NCBI RefSeq assembly: GCF_040256395.1
Contig: NZ_CP158299.1
Span: 588,001 to 652,000 of the forward strand
Reading direction: 5' to 3'
From: Deinococcus sonorensis KR-87
GTDB taxonomy: Bacteria; Deinococcota; Deinococci; Deinococcales; Deinococcaceae
Length of the DNA stretch: 64,000 nucleotides
The position numbers and the translations under genes are program-made. Positions 8,607 through 16,068 of the stretch are shown piece after piece. The stretch's first letter is position 1. Each line of letters opens with the position of its first letter. A model generated the notes under the pieces. The model saw only the letters and a list, made by a program, of their open reading frames with translations, was not told where the DNA came from and searched no databases.

Positions 8607-9518
8607 TCAGCCGGCGGCGCGCAGGTAGTGGGCCCAGTACCCCTGCCAGACCCCGTAGGCCTCGGCCCTGGCCTGCAGGACCTGAACGCTCACCGGGCCG
8701 TACACCCGTGTGGCCGCCGCGAGCAGTTCGCGCGCGAGGACGGTCTGCGGATCGTCCAGCAGCACGCTGTCCATGCGCCCCAGGCCCCGCAACAGCACAA
8801 AGGCCGCCGACCACGGCCCCAGGCCGCGAATGCCGAGCAGCCAGGCGTGGACCTCAGCGCTGGGAGCGGAACGCAACCACCCCTTGTCGACCTGCAGGAA
8901 GGCGTTCGTAACGGCCGCCAGAGCCTCGCCCTTGCGTGCGTTGCCCACCAGCGCGCCCAGGTCCGGCGCCCCCACGTCCGCGAGGTCGGCCGGTTCCGGA
9001 AAGGCCCACAGCCGGCCGTGCGCAGTGGTCACTGACCCGCCGTACGCTTCCACCAGGCGCCGCTTGGCCGCCCTGGCCACCGGTGCCGGCGTCCGCTGCG
9101 TCAGGACCGCCCAGCAGGCGTTCTCGAAGGGGGTCAGGAATTTGACCTGATGGTAGCCGTACAGTCGCCGCAGCAGCGGCTGGAACGCCTCGTCCTGCCG
9201 GGCCAGCCGGTAGAAGGAGCGCAGGTCCTCGTCGAGGCTCAGGAAGAACCGCACACGCTCCAGGGCGAGGCGTTCCTGGTGGGACGTCAGCGGCTGATCC
9301 GCGGACAGCTCGCAGGCGAGGTCCGGCGCGTCCACGGTCCCGACCGACCGCACGTGGAACGCCACCGTCCTCCCCTGCAGGCGCACGGCCTTGGACAGTG
9401 TCTGCTCCCCGAGTGCCTGTTCGCCGCTGGTGGGGGTGAAGCCGCGCAGGAAGCCCAACGTCTGCGCGAAATCGAAGGGGGGTGCGGGGCGCAGGCGGTG
9501 CGTGGTGAGGGTGGTCAT
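8607..9518 (-). CDS. AlkA-like DNA-3-methyladenine glycosylase, 303 aa
   Basis: It belongs to the HhH-GPD base-excision glycosylases. The helix-hairpin-helix (GIRGLGPWSAAFVLLRG, about residues 229–245) is followed by LLDDP, where the catalytic Asp of AlkA-type enzymes lies. The N-terminal part resembles the AlkA N-terminal beta domain. It would remove alkylated bases from DNA. Start: the ATG at 9518 has AAGGAGG 5 bases upstream; an ATG at 9533 overlaps the previous stop but lacks an SD. It follows a VOC-family gene and a WYL regulator on the same strand with short gaps, so the three probably form one transcript. Confidence 0.85.
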   Translation of the reverse strand: MTTLTTHRLRPAPPFDFAQTLGFLRGFTPTSGEQALGEQTLSKAVRLQGRTVAFHVRSVGTVDAPDLACELSADQPLTSHQERLALERVRFFLSLDEDLRSFYRLARQDEAFQPLLRRLYGYHQVKFLTPFENACWAVLTQRTPAPVARAAKRRLVEAYGGSVTTAHGRLWAFPEPADLADVGAPDLGALVGNARKGEALAAVTNAFLQVDKGWLRSAPSAEVHAWLLGIRGLGPWSAAFVLLRGLGRMDSVLLDDPQTVLARELLAAATRVYGPVSVQVLQARAEAYGVWQGYWAHYLRAAG

Positions 9519-9529
9519 GTGGTCCTCCT

Positions 9530-9889
9530 TCATCCCTGATGGAAGGTGAGCTGATAGCCATCCGGGTCACGCACTGCGAACATCCGGCCAAATGGTCCCG
9601 GCTGTGGGGGCGACAGGACCGTACCCCCGGACGCGACGATGCGGGCATGGGTGGCGTCCACGTCCTGCACGGCGAACCACAGGCTGACACCCACCCCGAA
9701 CGCCCCGCCGAGGTCGGTGGTGGCCAGCGGCTCGCGAATGGCGAAGATGGCGCCGTCCTGATCCTGAAACACCACCGCGCCCGGCCGGTCCTGCCCATGG
9801 GCCTCGAAGCCGATCACCTGCGTATAGAACGCCCGCGAAGCCTGCAGGTCCCGCACCTGCACCGAAGCGAAATCCAATCGTGTCTGCAT
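9530..9889 (-). CDS. VOC family (glyoxalase/bleomycin-resistance fold) protein, 119 aa
   Basis: This is a short vicinal-oxygen-chelate protein with paired beta-alpha-beta-beta-beta units. FYTQVIGFE lies near residue 22 and RDPDGYQLTFHQG closes the chain. The RDPDG motif supplies the usual metal-binding or structural end of the second module. Start at 9889: GGAGG lies 8 bases upstream, whereas the longer frame to 10051 is Arg/Pro-rich antisense-like sequence. The stop lies 11 bases before the AlkA-like start. The substrate is unknown; family members bind toxins, lactoylglutathione or antibiotics. Confidence 0.8.
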   Translation of the reverse strand: MQTRLDFASVQVRDLQASRAFYTQVIGFEAHGQDRPGAVVFQDQDGAIFAIREPLATTDLGGAFGVGVSLWFAVQDVDATHARIVASGGTVLSPPQPGPFGRMFAVRDPDGYQLTFHQG

Positions 9890-9948
9890 CTCGTCCACCT
9901 CCTCATCCAGCATCGGGCAGGCTGGTGACACCGTCCTGTCAGCAGCGT

Positions 9949-10878
9949 TCAGCGGTAGTGGTCGAGGATGCGCCCGGCCTCCTGGCGCAGGCGGGTCTGC
10001 AGCGCGGCCGGTTCGAGCACGCGCGCGGCGCCACCCCACGACAGCAGCCACGCCAGGACGTCCTCGACGTTGCGGACGCGCAGGGTGACGAGCAGCCCGC
10101 CCGGCGTGTCCTGCAGCTCAGTGACGAAATACGACGGAGTCTGCCGCACCCAGCGCGCCACCTCCGCGGCAAACAGCACCCGCACGACCGTGTCGCGCGC
10201 CTCCCTTGCCTCGTCGCGCCGCAGCTGGAACCCCGGCTGCCGCTCGAAGTGCTGACCGGTGAGCGTCAGGTCGTCCAGGTGCTCCAGGCGGAAGGTCCGC
10301 AGCGCGCCGCGCGCATGATCGAACGCCGACAGCATCCACGCGGTGTTCAGCCGGAACAGGGCATGCGGATCGGCGCGGCGTTCCTCCGGCCGGGCGTGGC
10401 GTTTGTGGTACTGGAACCTCACCCCCTGCCGCCGGACGATCGCCTCCCGCAGCACCAGCAGCTTGCGCTGCGTGTCTTCTCCGTTCGGGTCACGCTGCAC
10501 CAGCCTGAGGTTGTCGCGCAGGAACGCCACGTCGCCGCGCACCTCCTCGCTGAGCACGGCGCTGATCTTGCGGGCCGCCTGCTGCGCCGCGCTCGCGAGC
10601 TCCGCGTCGAACGACGCCGTAACCACGTCGCTGCCGAGCATCAGCATGATCGCCTCGTTCACACTGAAGCGCAGCGGTGGCAGGAAGTAGCCGTCCATCA
10701 GGGTGTAGCCCTGCCCCGGCGCGCTGACGATCGGCACGCCGGCCTCGTTGAGCGCGAGCACGTCACGGTAGATGGTCCGTTTCGAGACGTCGAGCGAGCG
10801 GGCGAGGTCCTCGGCACGCGCCCGTCCACGACCCTGAAGCGTCAGGACGATGGCGAGCAGGCGGTCGGTACGGTTCAC
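9949..10878 (-). CDS. WYL-domain transcriptional regulator, 309 aa
   Basis: An N-terminal winged helix (RTDRLLAIVLTLQGRGRARA, then DVSKRTIYRDVLALNEAG, residues 3 to about 50) is followed by GYFLPPLRFSVNEA and a C-terminal WYL-type effector region (NTAWMLSAFDHARGALRTFR). This is the YafY/PafBC-like architecture; members sense nucleic acids or other ligands and often control DNA-damage genes. The start at the GTG 10878 places the HTH at the extreme N-terminus as usual; the frame to 10944 adds non-homologous residues. It is the first gene of a probable three-gene unit with the VOC and AlkA-like genes, so it may regulate them. Confidence 0.85.
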   Translation of the reverse strand: MNRTDRLLAIVLTLQGRGRARAEDLARSLDVSKRTIYRDVLALNEAGVPIVSAPGQGYTLMDGYFLPPLRFSVNEAIMLMLGSDVVTASFDAELASAAQQAARKISAVLSEEVRGDVAFLRDNLRLVQRDPNGEDTQRKLLVLREAIVRRQGVRFQYHKRHARPEERRADPHALFRLNTAWMLSAFDHARGALRTFRLEHLDDLTLTGQHFERQPGFQLRRDEAREARDTVVRVLFAAEVARWVRQTPSYFVTELQDTPGGLLVTLRVRNVEDVLAWLLSWGGAARVLEPAALQTRLRQEAGRILDHYR

Positions 10879-10964
10879 GTGAGGCCAGTATGCCCTGGCC
10901 CAGACCTGCAGCGCGGAGGGACGGTGGATACGCGGCATCACCAAACGGAGGCGGAGAGAGAAGG

Positions 10965-10998
10965 AGCGCGGGCCAGCGGATGTCCGCTGGCCCGCGCT
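10965..10998 (-). terminator. Strong hairpin after the beta-helix lipoprotein gene
   Basis: A perfect 16-bp stem (10965–10980 with 10983–10998) with a 2-base centre lies 12 bases past the minus-strand stop at 11011. The T-tract is weak (mixed C and T). Confidence 0.7.
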
Positions 10999-11010
10999 GG
11001 GTGCCGGGGG

Positions 11011-12825
11011 TTACTGAGGGCCGACGTTGACGTTGGCGTTGTCGAGCTTGGAGAGCCAGCGCTGGTACTCCTGCTTCTCGGTGTCAAGGGTGGCGGTGCC
11101 GCCGCTCACGTTGCCAGTGCAGACGGTGTTGTTCAGGCCGCAGTCCGGCACCCACCAGGGGTTGGTCGTCGTCGTGCCGTCACTCTTGACCTTGGTCCAC
11201 ATCACGAAGTTGTCCCGCATCACGTTGTTCGCAAACATCGCCGGCGTCTTCTGCCCCAGCTTGTACGGATCCCACACATACAGGCCCACGTTCTGCGCCG
11301 CAATCGGCCGGCCGTCCGGCAGGCGACCGCTGCTGATCACCCGGTTGTTATAGATCTGGTTGTCCACGCCACCCGCGATGCCCAGCCCATGGTTGGTGGT
11401 GGCGACGATCTGGTTGTTGTACACCCGGGCATGGCCCATCAGGCTCGGGTCGCTCGCCTGCCCGTCGCCCAGCAGGATCCCGCCGCCGGGGTAGGTCGCG
11501 TTATTGGCGGGGTCAGCGTTGTAGGCGCCCTGGATGTAGTTGTCGTGGATCAGGTACGGGCTGGCCGCGGTGCCACTGCTGAGGTAGAAGTTCATGTTCT
11601 CCTCGGTGTAGCTGTGATACGGCGCGTTGATGATCTCGTTCCAGCTGATGTCCACGTTCGCCACCCGCTGGATGCTGTTGAACAGCACCGCCTGGCTGAT
11701 ATTGCGCTTGCCGTTATACCCGTTGTTGCCGTCACTCTGGCGCCCATCGATGTTGCGCAGCTGGTTGTTGCGGATGCGGATCCCCTCACCCTTGCTGGGG
11801 TCACCGTAGAAGCTGCGCAGGTAGATGCCGGTGCCGTGCTCGAAGTAGTTGTTCTCGATGGTGATGTTGTACGCCTCTTCGAGGTTGGCGAAGCGCCCCA
11901 TGATCCGGCCCGCGACGTTCGGGTTCAGGCCGTAGCCCTTGTTGTTGCGCAGGGTCACGCGGTTACGGAAGCCGGCCACCAGGTTGCCGCGGCCACGCAG
12001 CGTGCTGTTCTCGATGATCACCGGCTCACTGGTCTTGATCGTGATCACCGGGACTTTCGGATCCAGGCTCTGCCAGTTGCCACTGTACGTGCCACCCTTC
12101 GTGATGGTGATCGGGCCATCGAAGCTCTGTGGCGTCACCGGGGGAGGGGTGCTGCCGGAGCTGTCGGAGGTGCTGCAGCCGCGCAGCGTGGCGTTCGCCC
12201 AGTCGGCGTGGTCGAAGTAGTTGTTGTCGCCCGCATCGGTCACGACAAGTTTCAACTCGTCCTTGCCCGAGATATCCACGCTGATGCTCTTGGTGTCGCT
12301 GTCACCGGTCATGGTGCCGCTGTCGTACAGCTTGGTGCCGTCCGCCCACACCTGGAACACCACGCTGCCCAGGCTCCCCACCTCGTCATCCACGCCGATG
12401 TCCGACGTGAAGGTGTCACACTTCCCGCTGAGGTCGAAGGTCATGGAGGAATCCGAGTGCACGCCGAAGCCAGTGCCGTAGCTCTCGCCATTCAGCATCA
12501 GGGTCTTGCCGTCGCCGCCCTTGAAGCCCGCGTTGCTGCGGTTGATCTCAATGGGGCCCCAGCCGCTGGTAGCCGCGGTCCAGTCCTCGTTGCTCAGGGT
12601 GTTGTCCCCGTCATCGATGGACAGCGCCCGGATGGTGTGCCGCGGCCCACCGGTCCAGCTGGCATCGTGACCGTCGTAGATGAACGTCTGCTTGGCGGTG
12701 GCCGTCGCACTGACGGGTGTGGGATTGCTTCCACACGCGGCCAGAGTTGCGGTCAATGCAGTGACCAGGCCCAGAACAACGGGACGCTTCAGCAGAGAAA
12801 AGGCAGCGAAAGAATGTGTGGTCAT
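11011..12825 (-). CDS. Lipoprotein with NPCBM and right-handed beta-helix domains, 604 aa
   Basis: A type II signal peptide ends in the lipobox LAAC (about residues 28–31), so the protein is probably lipid-anchored. Residues about 45–215 form an NPCBM-like carbohydrate-binding module (INRSNAGFKGGDGKTLMLNG, YGTGFGVHSDSSMTFDLSG). After a Ser/Pro linker, residues about 235–590 read as a right-handed parallel beta-helix with repeated Asn ladders (NSTLRGRG, NNKGYGLN, IENNYFEHGTGIYLRS), a fold of polysaccharide lyases and hydrolases. The start at 12825 has AGGAG 6 bases upstream. It stands alone, with a strong terminator downstream. Polysaccharide binding or cleavage is inferred; catalytic residues were not assigned. 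Confidence 0.82.
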   Translation of the reverse strand: MTTHSFAAFSLLKRPVVLGLVTALTATLAACGSNPTPVSATATAKQTFIYDGHDASWTGGPRHTIRALSIDDGDNTLSNEDWTAATSGWGPIEINRSNAGFKGGDGKTLMLNGESYGTGFGVHSDSSMTFDLSGKCDTFTSDIGVDDEVGSLGSVVFQVWADGTKLYDSGTMTGDSDTKSISVDISGKDELKLVVTDAGDNNYFDHADWANATLRGCSTSDSSGSTPPPVTPQSFDGPITITKGGTYSGNWQSLDPKVPVITIKTSEPVIIENSTLRGRGNLVAGFRNRVTLRNNKGYGLNPNVAGRIMGRFANLEEAYNITIENNYFEHGTGIYLRSFYGDPSKGEGIRIRNNQLRNIDGRQSDGNNGYNGKRNISQAVLFNSIQRVANVDISWNEIINAPYHSYTEENMNFYLSSGTAASPYLIHDNYIQGAYNADPANNATYPGGGILLGDGQASDPSLMGHARVYNNQIVATTNHGLGIAGGVDNQIYNNRVISSGRLPDGRPIAAQNVGLYVWDPYKLGQKTPAMFANNVMRDNFVMWTKVKSDGTTTTNPWWVPDCGLNNTVCTGNVSGGTATLDTEKQEYQRWLSKLDNANVNVGPQ

Positions 12826-13246
12826 GGAATCTCCTGTGGGCCTGCGTCTCGCACGCGGCATGAGGCACCGACCAGACGGGGGCCTGGGTCAGTGTGCTAA
12901 GGCGCTGAGATGATGCAGGAGACAGGAGCGCTGGGCACGGGTTGGCGGGGCAGTTCAATTCGATGCAGGTGGGGCGTGAAGGACAGCGGGGTGGTCTGGC
13001 CAGTTCATCTGCGGTGACGAACGTTGTGGTCCCTGAAACTCAGAAGGTGAGGGAACGGGCGTTCGTCAGGGTGGCCAGAAAACGCATTTAGAGATCGCTG
13101 CTTAAAGTAAAAGTAAACGTTGCCTTCGGGATGCATAAAAACCTGCCCTCGAATGAAGAACGTGAGATTTTAGTGGGTCACGTGCTGAAAAATTATGAGA
13201 GGGACAGATTTTGACGTGTCAGACCTGATTCATAGAATCAGCCTGC
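12826..13246. other. AT-richer intergenic stretch with the promoter of a candidate small gene
   Basis: GC content falls visibly from about 13060 on (runs such as TTAAAGTAAAAGTAAACG at 13102–13119). Apart from the promoter at 13211–13238, I see no gene; the lipoprotein promoter should lie near 12830–12950 but was not assigned. Confidence 0.4.
13211..13238 (+). promoter_or_regulatory. Promoter TTGACG–N16–TAGAAT of the candidate 59-aa gene
   Basis: A -35 box TTGACG (13211–13216) and a -10 box TAGAAT (13233–13238) are separated by 16 bases. The -10 ends 8 bases before the ATG at 13247, consistent with leaderless transcription. Confidence 0.5.
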
Positions 13247-13426
13247 ATGAGAGTCCCAACCTTAATGTTTCTTGATGTTGAACGATACCGACATATTTTC
13301 CGGACTTCTGACGCTAGCTCTGAGGCAGAAATGAGGTTGACTCAAGACAGATGGGTAGCGTTCTTAGAGAGCTGGAAGCAGATGAGGTCTGCCCTTCCCA
13401 CCGGTCTGACCTGCTTCCTCAGCTAG
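13247..13426 (+). CDS. Candidate small leaderless gene, 59 aa, unknown
   Basis: I do not recognise this protein. The reading frame is short but well framed: a good promoter directly upstream, an ATG 8 bases after the -10 box, a second in-frame ATG at 13265, and an 18-bp perfect palindrome starting right after the stop. The predicted protein is charged and probably helical (RWVAFLESWKQMRSALP near the C-terminus), with one Cys near the end. It is less GC-rich than its neighbours, so it may be acquired DNA or a remnant. No ribosome-binding site is present. Confidence that it is translated is modest. Confidence 0.4.
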   Translation: MRVPTLMFLDVERYRHIFRTSDASSEAEMRLTQDRWVAFLESWKQMRSALPTGLTCFLS

Positions 13427-13444
13427 GTCCGGATCGATCCGGAC
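13427..13444. repeat. 18-bp perfect palindrome
   Basis: GTCCGGATCGATCCGGAC is fully self-complementary and starts on the base after the stop codon of the candidate small gene. With no loop and no T-tract it looks more like a binding site than a typical terminator. Confidence 0.5.
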
Positions 13445-13623
13445 AGGAACCCGCGACCGGGCATTGGGGCGTGGTCTGACGAGGACGCCTGCAGGTGGAC
13501 CGGGCAGACGCGCAGACTCAACGTCCTCAGCCGGATGGCTGAATACTCGGCGGCCGGTGCCTGGAGCTCAGAAGAGTTCACCGCAGCAACCCCATTAGGA
13601 TGCTGAACCCCATGCCAAAACAG

Positions 13624-13651
13624 GGCCGCGGGTCCCGAAGGACCCGCGGCC
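13624..13651 (-). terminator. Terminator of the DUF4388–GTPase–Roadblock–V4R operon
   Basis: A 12-bp perfect GC-rich stem (13624–13635 with 13640–13651) has the stable UUCG tetraloop when read on the minus strand and is followed there by CTGTTTTG. It lies 22 bases past the operon's last stop at 13674. Confidence 0.8.
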
Positions 13652-13673
13652 GGTTGTTCTGATTCGGTTGCTG

Positions 13674-14153
13674 TTACAGCGGGCTGAAGACGAACTTGTC
13701 GCTGGTGCCGCCGCGCAGCACACAGTCGGTGTGTTCGCCCAGGAACATCCCGCCGGTCACAGCTTCCAGGGCGCCCCACACCGCGCCGAGGGTGAAGGTG
13801 CACTTCCGGTCGCTGCCGAGCGGCTCGCCGGCGCTGCACACCGTCTCCTGCGTCTCGATCACGATGGTGTCACCTTCCTGGTACGAGCGGGTCACGGCGC
13901 ACAGCCGGGTGCCGCCGCGGCCGACCGCCTGATCCAGCGCCGCGGCGATCTGGTCGACCGGCACGTTCTTGCCGGCGAGGCCGAGCTCGGTGGCGAGCTG
14001 CTGGCCGCGCACCTTGCCAGCGCGGGTGAACACCACGGCGGCGCCGTCCGGCCCGAGGGTGTCCTCCACGCCGGTGATGACGGCCTTGAAGCACACGATG
14101 CTGCTGTAATCGCCCAGCTGAGGACGCAGGGCAGGGATGGCGGTGACGGTCAT
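13674..14153 (-). CDS. V4R-like small-molecule-binding domain protein, 159 aa
   Basis: The C-terminal half has the pattern of V4R (4-vinyl reductase, hydrocarbon-binding) domains: C–x–SAGEPLGSDRKCTFTLGA, then GALEAVTGG, then GEHTDCVLRGG, with paired conserved Cys residues. V4R domains bind small ligands and often sit next to signalling modules. The start at 14153 has AGGAG 9 bases upstream; the extension to 14207 has no signal. It is last in a four-gene minus-strand operon after a Roadblock protein (gap 70 bases). Membership of the V4R family rests on pattern only. Ligand sensing for the GTPase module is an inference. Confidence 0.65.
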   Translation of the reverse strand: MTVTAIPALRPQLGDYSSIVCFKAVITGVEDTLGPDGAAVVFTRAGKVRGQQLATELGLAGKNVPVDQIAAALDQAVGRGGTRLCAVTRSYQEGDTIVIETQETVCSAGEPLGSDRKCTFTLGAVWGALEAVTGGMFLGEHTDCVLRGGTSDKFVFSPL

Positions 14154-14223
14154 GGGGGATCTCCTGGGGGGATAGAGTGAGGCGAGCAGACGATCAAGCG
14201 CGTTCATACGCCTGGAACAGCGA

Positions 14224-14598
14224 TCAGAGGATGGTGGAGATGCTGTGGGCGGCGTCGCGCGCTTCCATGTGGAGCAGGCCCAGGTTCATGCCGCTGGGCG
14301 CCACGACCGCCAGCACGCCCTTGCCGGCCGCGTACAGGTACACCTGGCCTTCGGTGCCGCTGACGCTCATTTCGGTCAGGCTGCCGGAGCCGAGCGTGTC
14401 GTTGATGCGCTTGCCCAGGCCCAGCGCGGTGGCGGCCATCGCAGCAACCCGGTTGGCGTCGGTGCCGCCATTCATCGCCTGAGCGATCGGCAGGCCGTCG
14501 GCGGTGGCGATCAGCGCGCCGCGCAGTTCCGGCAGGTTCACCCGCAGGTTGTTGAGGGTCTCGTGAAGCTGCTGCTGCTTGCTCATCGTTGCGGTCAT
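14224..14598 (-). CDS. Roadblock/LC7 domain protein, 124 aa
   Basis: It is a single Roadblock/LC7 domain: LRVNLPELRGALIATADGLP near residues 18–37, an Ala-rich helix (ANRVAAMAATALGLGKRI) and the closing beta strands (GQVYLYAAGKGVLAVVAP). In bacteria such proteins (MglB-like) dimerise and act as activators or effectors of Ras-like GTPases. The start at 14598 has GGAG 6 bases upstream and overlaps the GTPase stop by 4 bases, so the two are translationally coupled. This pairing strongly suggests that it regulates the GTPase encoded just upstream. Confidence 0.88.
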   Translation of the reverse strand: MTATMSKQQQLHETLNNLRVNLPELRGALIATADGLPIAQAMNGGTDANRVAAMAATALGLGKRINDTLGSGSLTEMSVSGTEGQVYLYAAGKGVLAVVAPSGMNLGLLHMEARDAAHSISTIL

Positions 14599-15155
14599 GG
14601 CGTCTCCTGGGAGGGAAAAAGGGGCGAGAGGTCGGGGAGGCGGGAGGCGCTGCTGTCCAGCTGTTCCAGCAGCGTGGCGAGCAGGTCGTGACAGGCGGCA
14701 GGATCGGTGGCGTTGAGGCCCAGCACCTGGCTGGGGGGCAGGTCGAAGTAGTCGGCGACGTCGTCCGGTTCCCAGACCCTGGGCAGGTCCTGACGGGTCA
14801 CGCCCAGCAGGTACGGCACCGGATACCGGGTGGTGATGAATTCGAGCATGTTGCGCGCCGCCGCGAAGTCACGTGGCCGGTCACCCGACACCAGCATCAC
14901 CAGCCCGAGGGCACCCTCACACAGCAGCTCCCACATGAAGTCGAAGCGGTCCTGGCCCGGCGTGCCGTACAGATGCAGCGGAATGCCGTCCAGCGTCAGG
15001 GTGCCGAAATCGAAGGCGACGGTGGTGTTCAGCTTGCCGATGTCCTCGGTGGCCTCCACGTCGGTGTCCACCACCGGGGTTTCGCTGAGGGCGCGCACAA
15101 AGGTGGTCTTGCCGGCCGCGACCGGTCCGGCGACCACCAGCTTGAGCGGCCTCAT
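14595..15155 (-). CDS. Small Ras-like GTPase (MglA/Arf-like), 186 aa
   Basis: A P-loop GPVAAGKT lies at residues 10–17, the G3 region reads GTPGQ (64–68) in place of the usual DxxG, and the G4 region reads TRQD (120–123) in place of N/TKxD. These variants are common in bacterial small GTPases of this type. Residues upstream of Met 15155 in the same frame are shadow of the DUF4388 gene. It overlaps both neighbours by 4 bases. With the Roadblock protein it should form a nucleotide-dependent switch; MglA/MglB pairs set cell polarity in other bacteria, but the target here is unknown. Confidence 0.88.
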   Translation of the reverse strand: MRPLKLVVAGPVAAGKTTFVRALSETPVVDTDVEATEDIGKLNTTVAFDFGTLTLDGIPLHLYGTPGQDRFDFMWELLCEGALGLVMLVSGDRPRDFAAARNMLEFITTRYPVPYLLGVTRQDLPRVWEPDDVADYFDLPPSQVLGLNATDPAACHDLLATLLEQLDSSASRLPDLSPLFPSQETP

Positions 15156-15826
15156 GTCGCGGCTCCCCGCTGGCCCTTGCGCCGGCCACCGAGCGCGCCG
15201 AGCAGCCGGGCCACCAGACCGCCAGCAGTGCGGGCCGCCGGGACCGCCGGCGCCGGGGCCGCTGTCGTCGGCTGGGCGCGCAGCGGCGCAATCAGGCCGC
15301 TGGTCCGCAGCTTGTACAGCATCAGCTGTACCTGACCGGGGTTGCACCCCAGGCTGCGGGCCAGGTCGTTGGCGCTGGCGCCCAGCAGCAGCTGCACCTC
15401 GGTGCGGGCGATGAACCGCTGCAGCTCCGGCTCGAGCGTCTGATGGGCCGCGTCGAGCAGCACGAAGCGGGTGTCCGGGGAGGGCAGCCGGTCACGGTAA
15501 TGGCTGATCTCGTCAATGACCGTGCTGGCACCCAGCAACAGCCGGGTGATGCTGAATTCGTAGTGGTGACGCAGGGTGTTCGGGGAGTCCTTGTGGAACT
15601 CGAAGCGGCCATCCTGGCTGCGGCTCAGGTGAAGGATGGTATCGCGCACCTGCTGCGGCTCCTTGATCAGCTGGTGGTCACAGAAGATGGCCAGCAGCTG
15701 ATCGTTGTCGATGTGCAGGCGGTACTGCCGTCCGTGCTGCTGGATGTGCAGCTGGCCGCAGCGTCGGCCCATCATGTTCAGTACTTCCGGGAACGGCAGC
15801 TCCGAGAACTCTCCAAAGATCGCCAT
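15152..15826 (-). CDS. DUF4388 domain protein, 224 aa
   Basis: Residues 1 to about 100 match the DUF4388 pattern (MAIFGEFSELPFPEVLNMMG start, GQLHIQQ, DGRFEFH), a domain tied to two-component and gliding/polarity systems. The middle part contains a helical stretch resembling a winged helix (NDLARSLGCNPGQVQLMLYKLRTSGLI, in two halves near residues 155–180), followed by a Pro/Ala linker and a basic tail. It is the first gene of the operon. AAGGAGG lies 7 bases upstream of the ATG at 15826. A symmetric half-site array 77 bases further upstream probably controls it. Confidence 0.82.
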   Translation of the reverse strand: MAIFGEFSELPFPEVLNMMGRRCGQLHIQQHGRQYRLHIDNDQLLAIFCDHQLIKEPQQVRDTILHLSRSQDGRFEFHKDSPNTLRHHYEFSITRLLLGASTVIDEISHYRDRLPSPDTRFVLLDAAHQTLEPELQRFIARTEVQLLLGASANDLARSLGCNPGQVQLMLYKLRTSGLIAPLRAQPTTAAPAPAVPAARTAGGLVARLLGALGGRRKGQRGAAT

Positions 15827-15902
15827 CGTGGTCCTCCTTTCTCACCGCCGCGCCCGCTGGGCGGGGCGATGTGCTTTCCTGACCCCACTGTGAATGGCCG
15901 CG

Positions 15903-15952
15903 ATTACTTTGCCATTACACCCCCGCCATGCCCGGTGTAATGCCGCTGTAAC
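15903..15952. promoter_or_regulatory. Symmetric four-half-site operator array
   Basis: Four 5-base half sites lie at 15903 (ATTAC), 15914 (ATTAC), 15937 (GTAAT) and 15948 (GTAAC), exactly mirror-symmetric about 15927.5. The inner pair extends to a 9-bp inverted repeat (CATTACACC with GGTGTAATG). Spacing between the outer and inner site on each arm is 11 bases, about one helical turn. It sits between the divergent DUF4388 operon (start 15826) and the GAF-like gene (start 16069). The cognate regulator is not known. Confidence 0.6.
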
Positions 15953-16068
15953 GCGTGTTCAGGCACACTGCGGCATGCGCAGGCGAAACGAGGCGCTGGC
16001 CCCCGGCGCCTGCCTGCGGGACCAGACCGGCAGCACACCAGGGTGGCGTGGTGAACAAGGGTGAACAC

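Noticed and set aside
9880..12900. A 1006-residue open frame on the plus strand
   Set aside because: It lies antisense to the WYL regulator and the beta-helix lipoprotein, both of which have clear domains. Long antisense frames are expected in GC-rich DNA, and the translation is His/Arg/Val-rich with no domain.
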